Made by a program: the position numbers and the translations under genes. 41,210 bases of DNA from JBJGXI01 sp045635475 (GTDB lineage Bacteria > Bacillota > Bacilli > Bacillales > Amphibacillaceae). Numbering within the stretch: the first letter of the stretch is position 1; each line of letters begins with the position of its first letter. The stretch is taken from the NCBI RefSeq assembly GCF_045635475.1, contig NZ_JBJGXI010000048.1:1-41210 (forward strand), in the 5' to 3' direction. Positions 8,681 through 16,185 of this stretch are shown here, piece after piece. The notes below the pieces were generated by a model. It ran no database searches. It had not been told where the DNA came from and saw nothing but the letters and a program-made list of their open reading frames with translations.

Positions 8681-8796
8681 TCAATTTCATAATACATATT
8701 CTTAGCTATTTGCATCCACATATAGTCGAATTAAAACGTCTCCGAACTATATGTGAATGCAAATAGCTGTGTATGGTAATTATGAAATTGACTCAT
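8681..8796. repeat. TIR repeat family, copy B (complete hairpin)
   Basis: About 116 bp that fold end to end. The outer arms TCAATTTCATAAT and ATTATGAAATTGA are terminal repeats. Inside, AGCTATTTGCAT (8704-8715) pairs with ATGCAAATAGCT (8757-8768), and CACATATAGT (8717-8726) pairs with ACTATATGTG (8746-8755). It shows the intact form of the family. The right end contains TTGACT, which looks like a -35 box pointing outward. Confidence 0.8.
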
Positions 8797-8838
8797 CCTG
8801 TTTTAATTAATCACATAATGATGGGATAAGAAGAGGAG

Positions 8839-8898
8839 TTGGTGATCGAGATCGCCTTATATTAGGAGGAATTAATTATGGTATTATCATTTATTTAG
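8839..8898 (+). other. two overlapping mini-ORFs with strong ribosome sites
   Basis: AGGAGGA (8864-8870) lies 7 nt before ATG 8878, which opens only six codons (MVLSFI) before TAG at 8896. Just upstream, AGAGGAG precedes GTG 8842, reading a short peptide whose stop overlaps the second ribosome site. A strong terminator follows at 8920. This could be a leader, a small regulatory transcript or the remains of a gene. Translation is not demonstrated. The rest of the 8797-9038 stretch holds only this unit and its terminator. Confidence 0.3.
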
Positions 8899-8919
8899 CA
8901 GTAAAATTGACAGTTTAAA

Positions 8920-8948
8920 AGACCAAACATAGTTTGGTCTTCTTTTTA
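8920..8948. terminator. intrinsic terminator
   Basis: AGACCAAAC (8920-8928) and GTTTGGTCT (8932-8940) form a perfect stem with a 3-nt loop, then TCTTTTTATTT on the plus strand. It ends the mini-ORF transcript. Confidence 0.8.
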
Positions 8949-9038
8949 TTTGTCCTAATAATCCAGCAAATTCCAGAATAAGAACGGTATTGCTAAAAGA
9001 GTCTATGTATCACATTGCAGCCATCCCAAAAAAACTTC

Positions 9039-10997
9039 TCATGAAAGGCAATGCATTGCATTTTCCGCCTCATCCCAAGGCACCTTATACCCTTGACCTT
9101 TTGCACAAAAAATTGAAGTAGAAGTATACTCCGGGTCGGCATCTTTGTTATAGCCAATCTGTTCGATGACTTCTTTCTGATTATGGCACAAATCATAGCC
9201 AGCAAAAATGAGGCGTAACATTCCTTTTCCTTGTGTAACAGAAGCGAATGTTGTGCTGTAATGCATGAATGTTGCAACAGGAACTTTTCCTGTGATTACT
9301 GCTTTGTCGTCTGTCATTTCTGGTGGTGAAAAAGTACCATACGCCTGTTGTATATCGGAAAGCACTTTACCTATCACATCGATATCGACCTTGATTTTAA
9401 AGTTATAAAAAGGCTCTAGCAAGACATTTGTTGCTTTTTCTAAGCCTTGTCTAAGTGCGCGATAGGTTGCCTCTCTAAAATCCCCTCCAGATGTGTGCTT
9501 GTTATGGGCCCTGCCCGTTAACAATGTTACTTTTACATCCGTAAGTGCTGCACCAGTGAGCAGTCCGTGATGATCTCGTTCAAACAAATGATGGCGAATT
9601 AGATTTTGATTACCAACCATCAAATCGTTGGCATGACATATATTACTAAAGTGAATACCACTGTTCCTCTCAGCCGGCTCTATTAGCAAGTGCACTTCTG
9701 CATAATGCTTTAACGGCTCAAAATGCCCATATCCTTTTATTGGTGCCATGATCGTTTCTTTATAAACAATTTTCGGATCACCAAATGTCACATCAAACCG
9801 GAATCGCTCTTTTACAATTTGTTGTAAAACTTCCAACTGAATAACACCCATCACATGTATATGTATCTCTTGCAACTGTTCATCCCAACGAACAAGTAAC
9901 GATGGATCTTCGGCATCTAGTATTTGAAAGGATTTTAATACGTCCTTTAGATGGATGGCAGAAGCATCATAAATAACTTTTGATTTTAGCGTTGGGACCA
10001 TTGTAAATGTCGCTTTTTCCTTTAAGGATCCAATCCCATCACCAATTACCGCTTGTGATAACCCTAGTACTGCGAAAAGCTGCCCCGCTTCTACCTGTTC
10101 AACCGGTTTAAATTTTTGTCCATTATAGATGCGAATTTGTGTAACTTTTTCTGAAGGATTGCCCTCTTCCTTACCATATGCTAATTGATCACGAACACTC
10201 ATGCTTCCTTGTAATGCCTTGATAAAAGTAACTCGATTTCCGTTTTCGTCATAACGTACTTTGTATACCCTTCCAGCAAAATCGGCTACCTTATTGTAAG
10301 TTGTTTTTGTCAACAAATCGAATGCTTCAAGAAATTGTTCCACTCCTTGATCTTGAAGAGCAGAACCTGTGAAGCACGGAAAGAAACTACCTTTCGTAAC
10401 CATCTGTTTTAAAGTTTTCATCCACAGTTGTTGATCAAAACCCGTGTCCATATAATGCTCCAACAGCATGTCATCTCGTTCTGCAATAGCTTCAATTAGA
10501 TCCTCTTTCATTTCACCTTTGTTAAAAGAGGTTGTAAAATCATACACGTCTGTCGCTAGATTTTCCTTAATTTCACTGAGCACCTGTTTGACATTCGCAC
10601 CATCGCGATCTGTTTTGTTAATAAAGAAAAACGTGGGCACATGATGCTTTTGCAATAGCCGCCACACTGTTTCGGTATGACCTTCGACTCCTTCTACAGC
10701 GCTAATAATCAAGATGGCATAATCCATAACTTGAACTGCCCGCTCCATTTCTGGAGAAAAATCAACATGTCCAGGTGTATCTATCAAATAATAGGTAGAT
10801 TCGTTATACTCAATTATTGCTTGATCGGCAAATACGGTAATACCTCTTGCCTTTTCTATGTCATGACTGTCCAAGAAAGCATCCTTGTGATCGACACGCC
10901 CTCTTTGTTTAATGCTATTTGTACGATAAAGGATTTGCTCAGAGAAAGTTGTTTTTCCTGCATCAACATGTGCCAGCACCCCAATGGTTTTGTACAT
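9039..10997 (-). CDS. EF-G/TetM-like translational GTPase of unknown role
   Basis: A 652-residue translation-factor GTPase. G-domain motifs are intact: AHVDAGKTT (G1, about 9-17), RGITV (G2), DTPGH (G3) and NKTD (G4). Domains II-V follow, with TetM-like C-terminal segments (VPVATFMHYSTTFASVTQGK). It differs from true tetracycline ribosomal-protection proteins in the domain IV loop. Where Tet(M) has YSPVSTPADF, this protein has HNKHTSGGDF, so drug release should not be assumed. The start is ATG 10997, because GAGGTGA sits 6 nt upstream; the ATG two codons earlier overlaps that site. It is a single gene. Family secure; role open. Confidence 0.85.
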   Translation of the reverse strand: MYKTIGVLAHVDAGKTTFSEQILYRTNSIKQRGRVDHKDAFLDSHDIEKARGITVFADQAIIEYNESTYYLIDTPGHVDFSPEMERAVQVMDYAILIISAVEGVEGHTETVWRLLQKHHVPTFFFINKTDRDGANVKQVLSEIKENLATDVYDFTTSFNKGEMKEDLIEAIAERDDMLLEHYMDTGFDQQLWMKTLKQMVTKGSFFPCFTGSALQDQGVEQFLEAFDLLTKTTYNKVADFAGRVYKVRYDENGNRVTFIKALQGSMSVRDQLAYGKEEGNPSEKVTQIRIYNGQKFKPVEQVEAGQLFAVLGLSQAVIGDGIGSLKEKATFTMVPTLKSKVIYDASAIHLKDVLKSFQILDAEDPSLLVRWDEQLQEIHIHVMGVIQLEVLQQIVKERFRFDVTFGDPKIVYKETIMAPIKGYGHFEPLKHYAEVHLLIEPAERNSGIHFSNICHANDLMVGNQNLIRHHLFERDHHGLLTGAALTDVKVTLLTGRAHNKHTSGGDFREATYRALRQGLEKATNVLLEPFYNFKIKVDIDVIGKVLSDIQQAYGTFSPPEMTDDKAVITGKVPVATFMHYSTTFASVTQGKGMLRLIFAGYDLCHNQKEVIEQIGYNKDADPEYTSTSIFCAKGQGYKVPWDEAENAMHCLS

Positions 10998-11283
10998 ATA
11001 CATCACCTCAATAGATGGAAATATTCCATACGAAAACAATTGTACACGTTTGCACAATTGTTTTTAGTATAAGGGATGCTAGGCTGAAAGGAAACCCTGA
11101 TATGAATTGAGAATTATAATAGGCTATACTTATTATCGGAAATTGGTGTTTTGGTGAGGGGTGTTATTGCAAATCTCATCTGAGAACAATATTGGAGCAT
11201 ACCGAGCATGAAACAGAATTTCAAAGTCGCACGAACTACATACTCTTTCTTACATCTTCTCTTATAGATTCAATTACTTCTTC

Positions 11284-11463
11284 TTATAAACATGCCGGAA
11301 AAGATGTATGATTCTCGAAAACCCATGCATTGATGAGCTCTAAGTCTGCTTTGCTAAACGAGATACTATAGAGTTTGTCTTCACGAGTAAAATCTGCCGT
11401 CACGGTTTCCTCTCTTTGAAACCCATCATCAATAATCATGTTAGTTATTTCATAAGCCTTCAT
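11284..11463 (-). CDS. small conserved-looking protein of unknown function
   Basis: A 59-residue open frame with ATG at 11463 preceded by GAGGAGAG at 6 nt, so translation is very likely. The sequence begins MKAYEITNMIIDDGFQREET and contains TADFTREDKLYSISFSKADL, a beta-beta-helix-like, acidic and soluble pattern; it ends in PACL. No membrane segment or metal motif. It was not recognised as a named family. It lies downstream of repeat copy C on the minus strand, which precedes its ribosome site. The stretch 11058-11283, beyond its stop, holds nothing identifiable. Confidence 0.6.
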   Translation of the reverse strand: MKAYEITNMIIDDGFQREETVTADFTREDKLYSISFSKADLELINAWVFENHTSFPACL

Positions 11464-11497
11464 AATGAACTCTCCTCATCAAATAGTTATTCATTTG

Positions 11498-11573
11498 AGT
11501 CAATTTCAGACTTACCTTACACAGCTATCTACATAGATGTAGATACCTGAAAATCAGTATTATGAAATTGACT
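11498..11573. repeat. TIR repeat family, copy C
   Basis: GAGTCAATTTC (11498-11508) mirrors GAAATTGACT (11564-11573). After the left end come CTTACCTTACACAGCTATCT, matching copies A and B. A central palindrome ATCTACAT-AG-ATGTAGAT forms the tip. 76 bp, the shortest complete copy. Confidence 0.75.
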
Positions 11574-11693
11574 AATTTACCTTATAATTCACCTTCATCA
11601 AATGATTATTCGTAAAACACCATTTTCAATCTGTCTGAATAATCACATCCATTGCCTCACATACTATAAAAAATTATATGCGAGGTGAGTGTA

Positions 11694-11876
11694 ATGGGAG
11701 TTTTCAATGCTATATCCACTTGGGCAAATGACAGATATGAAAAGCGTATTTCAAACATGAAAGAGCAGGGTAAATGTCCGGAGTGCAACGGAACTGGGAT
11801 CGGTGTGACATACGAACATACCTATTCATGCATTGGATGCAGTGGTACAGGTTCATTTGAAGATTGGATGAGATGA
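11694..11876 (+). CDS. small zinc-finger protein with DnaJ-like CxxCxGxG repeats
   Basis: A 60-residue protein with two cysteine motifs, CPECNGTG and CIGCSGTG, 13 residues apart. Each matches one CxxCxGxG arm of the DnaJ central zinc finger, so one Zn2+ should be bound by four cysteines. No J-domain is present, so it is not a DnaJ chaperone. The start is ATG 11694, with GAGGTGA (11682-11688) 5 nt upstream; an upstream in-frame GTG lies within that ribosome site. A terminator follows. The partner and role are unknown. Confidence 0.7.
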   Translation: MGVFNAISTWANDRYEKRISNMKEQGKCPECNGTGIGVTYEHTYSCIGCSGTGSFEDWMR

Positions 11877-11910
11877 AGACAACTTTTTTACATGCACAGC
11901 GTTACCAACA

Positions 11911-11945
11911 AATCCTCGATCAAACACTTGATCGGGGATTGTTTA
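11911..11945 (+). terminator. intrinsic terminator
   Basis: AATCCTCGATCAA (11911-11923) pairs with TTGATCGGGGATT (11928-11940) with one wobble, followed by GTTTATTT. It ends the small zinc-finger gene. Beyond it, 11946-12214 has no convincing gene; a palindrome CATGAGGATATGTCCTCATG lies near 12148-12167. Confidence 0.7.
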
Positions 11946-12214
11946 TTTCCTCCCTTTCTATTCCTCTACACTGATCACCTTAGAGTTAATCAACAAAAGT
12001 CCATCCTGATTGCAGCAGTAAACTTTAGAGAATTCTGTATGGAGGGTTCATGAGCTATTGCACATTGCCCAAATCGTTCGTGCTATTGCTGAGCGATATA
12101 GGTTGACGCAGGGACTTGGATAGCCAATTTGAGAATCTTGAACAAATCATGAGGATATGTCCTCATGATACATCGCCCACGAAAGCAATATACGTCCGTC
12201 TATTCTAATAAGTA

Positions 12215-12241
12215 AGAACCCACCGATAATCGGAGGGTTCT
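12215..12241 (-). terminator. terminator hairpin of the HNH-repeat-like gene
   Basis: AGAACCC and GGGTTCT with inner CCGAT/ATCGG form a nearly perfect stem interrupted by one A-A mismatch. It begins 25 nt after the stop of the minus-strand gene ending at 12266; a TTACTTATT tail follows on that strand. Confidence 0.6.
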
Positions 12242-12265
12242 CTGTCAAGTCTATGCCAACATTTT

Positions 12266-12436
12266 TTATGAGATACTCTCATTCTTCGCCTTATCCCAAT
12301 CGGAAAAATAATACAACGCATGGCGCATTAATTCCGGGTGTGATTTCTTAATTCGCTTTTTACTCAAATTCTCATCGGCTTTGTTTAATCTTCTAATACC
12401 TTCAACTACTTCTTCCACGCTCATATCTAGTTCCAT
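12266..12436 (-). CDS. single-unit protein resembling a homing-endonuclease-associated repeat
   Basis: A 56-residue protein; ATG 12436 has GGAGG 9 nt upstream and a terminator follows its stop. The pattern GIRRLNKADENLSKKRIKKS, then HPELMRHALYYFSDW and DKA, resembles the repeat found next to HNH homing endonucleases (I..L...G..LS...I....P.L...A...FGSW..A). In those proteins the repeat binds DNA. Here it stands alone, with no nuclease in the same reading frame or nearby. It could be a DNA-binding remnant or a small regulator. The family match is from memory and moderate. Confidence 0.55.
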   Translation of the reverse strand: MELDMSVEEVVEGIRRLNKADENLSKKRIKKSHPELMRHALYYFSDWDKAKNESIS

Positions 12437-12534
12437 ATCGTAAAACCTCCTTGGGTAAATTTACTATTATAGTCACCATTAGATTTTTATTTATTCTAAT
12501 TTATTTAAGAATTTTCAAAAAATAAATATAAAAA

Positions 12535-12569
12535 GTGCAGCACGCTCTCAAACAAAGAACGCGCTACAC
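12535..12569 (-). terminator. terminator of the lipoprotein gene
   Basis: On the minus strand GTGTAGCGCGTTC pairs, with wobbles, to GAGAGCGTGCTGCAC, followed by TTTTTATATTTATTTTTTG. It starts about 15 nt after the stop codon of the lipoprotein gene. Confidence 0.65.
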
Positions 12570-12583
12570 AAAAATGTATCTAT

Positions 12584-13318
12584 TTAATTTTTTACCTCAA
12601 ATTTAGATTCCCCAATACCAATATCCGCGTCAAGTGTAATGATAACCTCTGCTGTTTCATAAGCTTCATTAAAATAGATCCCGTCACCTTGGGAAATCAA
12701 TCCTGTGAATTCAGAAGTTCCAATCCCCTTACTCGAGACAACCTTAACGCCGACATCTTTTGGAAGAACGACTGTTGTTTCTCCTATACCAGTATTAAAC
12801 GTCACATCGAAGCTCTGCTTCCAGTCCCCGCTCAAATCTACCTTGACATCACCAACACCAGCATCAATCGCTAAATCAGATAAATGTAAACCTCGTAAAT
12901 CTAAATTAGTGTCAGATGCTCCAGCGTTCACTTCTAATGCAATCGGAACATCATTAGTTAACCCGAGGTTCCAGCCATTCTTGCTATCACCAATGGATAT
13001 GTCAACGTCTAAATTTCGATCTTGATCAATCGCGACCTTACCCGTATCTCCGTCCAAATTATAAGTTACTTCTGGTTCGAATTTCTTTTTATTATATTCA
13101 ATAATTCCCGTTACCCATTGCTCTGATCCACCTGCGACATTCATTTCACCTACACCAAGGTCTAACTTAACTTCAAGTTTTTTTGCTTCATCTTTTTCTA
13201 CATTAATTTCATAGCTCTTTGTATCTCCTGAAAATGCGTTAAGTGGATTTAAACCACATCCTGCCAATATCACCAAACCAAATCCTGCTATAGCCCCAAG
13301 TAGTAATTGTTTTTTCAT
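12584..13318 (-). CDS. lipoprotein with toast-rack/LiaF-like beta repeat domain
   Basis: A 244-residue exported lipoprotein. The signal peptide (1-20) ends in the lipobox LAGC, with Cys21 as the lipidated residue. The body is a repetitive beta structure built from DLGVGEMNV, NAGASDTNLDLRG, DAGVGDVKVDLSG, NTGIGETTVVLP and ADIGIGESKFEV, the spaced (I/V)GxG(E/D) pattern of toast-rack and LiaF-type domains. Such proteins often sit near stress-responsive regulators. It lies downstream of the ABC exporter on the same strand, but a strong terminator between them and its own dyads suggest separate transcription. Role at the membrane surface; ligand unknown. Confidence 0.75.
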   Translation of the reverse strand: MKKQLLLGAIAGFGLVILAGCGLNPLNAFSGDTKSYEINVEKDEAKKLEVKLDLGVGEMNVAGGSEQWVTGIIEYNKKKFEPEVTYNLDGDTGKVAIDQDRNLDVDISIGDSKNGWNLGLTNDVPIALEVNAGASDTNLDLRGLHLSDLAIDAGVGDVKVDLSGDWKQSFDVTFNTGIGETTVVLPKDVGVKVVSSKGIGTSEFTGLISQGDGIYFNEAYETAEVIITLDADIGIGESKFEVKN

Positions 13319-13399
13319 ATATATCCTCCAGCTCTTTTCATTATGTTTTAATCATAACGAAAGGACTCATTTCCAAAAACAGGCTGTAGGAATAAATTA

Positions 13400-13432
13400 G
13401 TCTAGATCTCTAGACGTATATCTCTCTAGAGA
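13400..13432. promoter_or_regulatory. pair of small dyads upstream of the lipoprotein gene
   Basis: GTCTAGA-TC-TCTAGAC (13400-13415) is a perfect inverted repeat, followed by the perfect palindrome TCTCTAGAGA (13423-13432). They lie about 80-115 bp before the lipoprotein start. A binding site is inference. Confidence 0.4.
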
Positions 13433-13453
13433 TTTCCCAACCAAACAAAAAAA

Positions 13454-13498
13454 CAGGCACTAGCTATGCACATACCGTAGTCTGCATAAAAGTGCCTG
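13454..13498 (-). terminator. terminator of the ABC exporter operon
   Basis: CAGGCACT (13454-13461) pairs with AGTGCCTG (13491-13498), with an inner TATGCA/TGCATA stem. Reading on the minus strand the stem is followed by a run of seven T. It sits 12 nt after the permease stop. Confidence 0.75.
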
Positions 13499-13509
13499 AT
13501 ACCCTTTTA

Positions 13510-15108
13510 CTAAGCTATATCTCGTCTATTATAGCCAATCAAACCTAGTACCATAAGCACGACTGCTAAAACGATCAACACGATTACTGGAAGTACATCA
13601 AACTGTTCAATCGGTATTTGCGGAACATAACCAAATGGCGTCAATTTTCCGATCCAATCTGGAAATTGGAACAAGCCCCCTAAATAAAGCACAATAAACG
13701 AATATAAAAGATACATCCAAATGATACTTGTAAGCCTAGGTAAGAACCCTATTAGACAGACGGCAATCCCAATTAAAACAAGTACGGCGGGTAAATAAAT
13801 CATCGCTGCTCCATAAATTGAGCCAAATTCCATGCCACCCTCAACTACCGCAGTGCCGGCAGACCATAACCCAATCGCTGTTAGCGACACCATCACGAAT
13901 CCATTTACGATCGCAATAACTAAATAACTGCCCATTAAACGTGTACGTGATACTGCTCTTCCCAACAAGTGATCAATCCGTCCTTTTTTCTCTTCTCCAT
14001 ATAATTTGTTGATCGCCATTAATGGTGGGATAGTTGCAAGTAACACCATAACAATCATTAACATTGGAATAAACTGTTCAATGATTGTATATCCTTCCTG
14101 CTGAGCCAGCATCTGTTCCATCATTTCGTTACCTTCAAAAAAAGAATCCAAATCTCCTAAAACTGACCCGTATGAAATACCCAAAACTAACATCCCAATT
14201 GCCCAGGAAATAATACCTGTGCGCTGCAATCGTAGGGCGAGCCCAATCGGCGTTTGTAAAAATCGAGAAGCGTATTTTTTCCCTGGTTTTGAAGGTAAGA
14301 AACCTTGTCCTAAATCCCGAATGGCGTTCAAGTAATTAGCAACTGCATATAAAATGATAGCTAACCCAATCATCGAAAGAACTGGCCACCAGTGGTTATC
14401 TGAATATACCTCCGCTTGCGGTATCCATCCCAATGGTGATAGCATTGACAGTGTTTGATTGCTTACATCACCAATCGCACGAATTAGGTATGTGATTAAC
14501 AGTACAGCAATTGATAAACCAACTGCTCCACGAGAACTTTCTGATAGTTGGGCAAAAAGAGCTGCCACACCAGCAAAAACCAAACCTGTTGCGCCCAAAA
14601 TAGCTCCATACAACAGGGAACCTTCTAAATTTAAACTCTCTAACCCGAGTGCATACAATCCATAACCACTGATTAATGCTAATACCAAATTCGTACCACT
14701 AATTACAACCAAGGTTGCATTTAAATTAGACAAGCGTCCAGTTGGAAGTGCTCGGATCATTTCAATTCGACCATCCTCCTCTTCCGTTCTCGTATGGCGA
14801 ATAACTAACAGGATACTCATCAGACCAACAACAGCAGCAGTCATTAACAGCATTTGGTGCGCCGTCATCACACCTAACGTATAGTTATCTAAATCACCCG
14901 GTCCAACCATCGCTGTCATTGCTGGATTTTGCATCGTTTCAGCTAAACCCTCTCGTTGTTCATCTGTCCCGTACAGATCAGAAAAAGATGCAGGCACGAC
15001 TAATGTAAAGAAAATCAAACCAATTAACCAAATCGGAATTCGAATTCGATCTTGGCGAATAATTAACCGTGATAACGGACCAATTTTGGCCACAGTATTT
15101 CCATCCAT
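13510..15108 (-). CDS. ABC exporter membrane protein (polyketide/drug-exporter type)
   Basis: A 532-residue integral membrane protein with about 12 hydrophobic segments, arranged as two repeated halves (about 20-260 and 290-530), the pattern of the COG3559 exporters. The conserved RHTRTEEEDGRIEMIRALPT in the first half and YGEEKKGRIDHLLGRAVSRT in the second are matching cytosolic coupling loops. It pairs with the ATPase encoded just upstream: the ATPase stop TAA and this ATG share one base. The operon is divergent from a TetR gene. Likely exports a hydrophobic drug or antibiotic; the substrate is inference. Confidence 0.85.
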   Translation of the reverse strand: MDGNTVAKIGPLSRLIIRQDRIRIPIWLIGLIFFTLVVPASFSDLYGTDEQREGLAETMQNPAMTAMVGPGDLDNYTLGVMTAHQMLLMTAAVVGLMSILLVIRHTRTEEEDGRIEMIRALPTGRLSNLNATLVVISGTNLVLALISGYGLYALGLESLNLEGSLLYGAILGATGLVFAGVAALFAQLSESSRGAVGLSIAVLLITYLIRAIGDVSNQTLSMLSPLGWIPQAEVYSDNHWWPVLSMIGLAIILYAVANYLNAIRDLGQGFLPSKPGKKYASRFLQTPIGLALRLQRTGIISWAIGMLVLGISYGSVLGDLDSFFEGNEMMEQMLAQQEGYTIIEQFIPMLMIVMVLLATIPPLMAINKLYGEEKKGRIDHLLGRAVSRTRLMGSYLVIAIVNGFVMVSLTAIGLWSAGTAVVEGGMEFGSIYGAAMIYLPAVLVLIGIAVCLIGFLPRLTSIIWMYLLYSFIVLYLGGLFQFPDWIGKLTPFGYVPQIPIEQFDVLPVIVLIVLAVVLMVLGLIGYNRRDIA

Positions 15109-16028
15109 TAGTTGTCACCCCCAGCTCCTGTATGCGCGCCACGTTCCTCTTGCACTTCATAATGACGCATAAATAAATCCTCCAAAGTCGGTGGCGCACT
15201 TTCCAACTTCACTATTCCAAATTGACTAATATGGCTGATAACACGATCCATCTGTTCTGTATCTACTTGAAAAGACAATCCCTGTTTCTTATTTTCTAAA
15301 TCGTGAACCCCTTGTAGCTGTTCCAAACCAGTAATTGTCTGCTTTGCTTCCACTAGCAGTTGCGTACGTGTCAAATGGCGCAACTCATTTAATGAACCCG
15401 TCTCAATTACTTTCCCTTGTCGGATAATACTAACTCTGTCACAGAGCTTTTCAACCTCAGACAAAATATGACTAGAAAGTAAAACACTCTTGCCTTGATT
15501 TTTCAATTCGATAACAGATTCTTGAAATACACTTTCCATCAATGGATCGAGCCCTGATGTTGGTTCATCTAAAATATACAAATCAGCATCCGATGAAAAT
15601 GCAGCAATTAGTGCGACCTTTTGCCGGTTCCCTTTTGAATACGCTCGACATTTTTTCGTTGGATCTAAATCGAATTTTTTAATAAGTTCCTCACGCTTAC
15701 TTTTATTATTTGAACCTCGTAATTTGACGAACAGATCAATCACTTCTCCACCAGTTAAGTTCGGCCACAAGTTCACATCTCCTGGTACATAGGCGATTCG
15801 TTTATGAATCTCCACCGCATCACTCCATGCGTCCTTACCAAATATAGTTACATCACCCGACGTTGCTTTTAAAATCCCTAATAACACGCGAATGGTTGTC
15901 GATTTACCAGCACCGTTGGGACCGATAAAACCTAACACTTCCCCTTTTTTCACTTCAAGATTTACCCCATCTAACGCAGTAAACTTACCAAACTTTTTTG
16001 TTAGGTTCTTTGTCTGTACAATCGTCAT
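15108..16028 (-). CDS. ABC transporter ATP-binding protein
   Basis: A 306-residue ATPase that drives the partner exporter. Walker A is GPNGAGKST (36-44). The signature is the variant YSKGNRQKVAL instead of LSGGQ, as is common in drug-exporter ATPases. Walker B with D-loop reads LYILDEPTSGLDP, and the switch His is in LLSSHILSEVE. A C-terminal extension (about 215-306) is typical of DrrA/YhaQ-like proteins. The start ATG 16028 has GGAGGATATAA just before it. It begins the operon and faces a TetR gene across a palindrome-bearing gap. Confidence 0.9.
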   Translation of the reverse strand: MTIVQTKNLTKKFGKFTALDGVNLEVKKGEVLGFIGPNGAGKSTTIRVLLGILKATSGDVTIFGKDAWSDAVEIHKRIAYVPGDVNLWPNLTGGEVIDLFVKLRGSNNKSKREELIKKFDLDPTKKCRAYSKGNRQKVALIAAFSSDADLYILDEPTSGLDPLMESVFQESVIELKNQGKSVLLSSHILSEVEKLCDRVSIIRQGKVIETGSLNELRHLTRTQLLVEAKQTITGLEQLQGVHDLENKKQGLSFQVDTEQMDRVISHISQFGIVKLESAPPTLEDLFMRHYEVQEERGAHTGAGGDN

Positions 16029-16063
16029 TTATATCCTCCTCTTCCTAGGAAAAAATAAAATTA

Positions 16064-16075
16064 TGAAATATTTCA
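16064..16075. promoter_or_regulatory. half-site palindrome, exporter side
   Basis: TGAAATATTTCA is a perfect 12-bp palindrome 36 bp before the ATPase start. It reuses the same TGAAATAT half-site as the larger palindrome at 16122, only closer together. Confidence 0.5.
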
Positions 16076-16121
16076 CCTTATACAGTTCATAATAAATAAC
16101 TAACAAATCATTTGCAATACA

Positions 16122-16155
16122 TTTTTGAAATATATCAATTGTTATATTTCAAAAA
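16122..16155. promoter_or_regulatory. 34-bp palindromic operator candidate
   Basis: TTTTTGAAATATA (16122-16134) and TATATTTCAAAAA (16143-16155) are perfect inverted repeats, and the 8-bp centre TCAATTGT continues the symmetry with one mismatched pair. It lies 30 bp before the tetR start in the divergent gap, the expected place for autoregulation and exporter control. Confidence 0.6.
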
Positions 16156-16185
16156 TTTTATTAAACTAATGTTGAGGTGAAAGCA

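Noticed and set aside
12040..12125. Fragment reading ELLHIAQIVRAIAER near 12050-12120
   Set aside because: No start, no ribosome site and no recognised family; could be a decayed gene end but is too short to call.
16058..16090. Possible further copy of the TIR repeat (AATATTTCACCTTATACAG)
   Set aside because: Only part of the consensus is present and the site is better explained as a TGAAATATTTCA operator.
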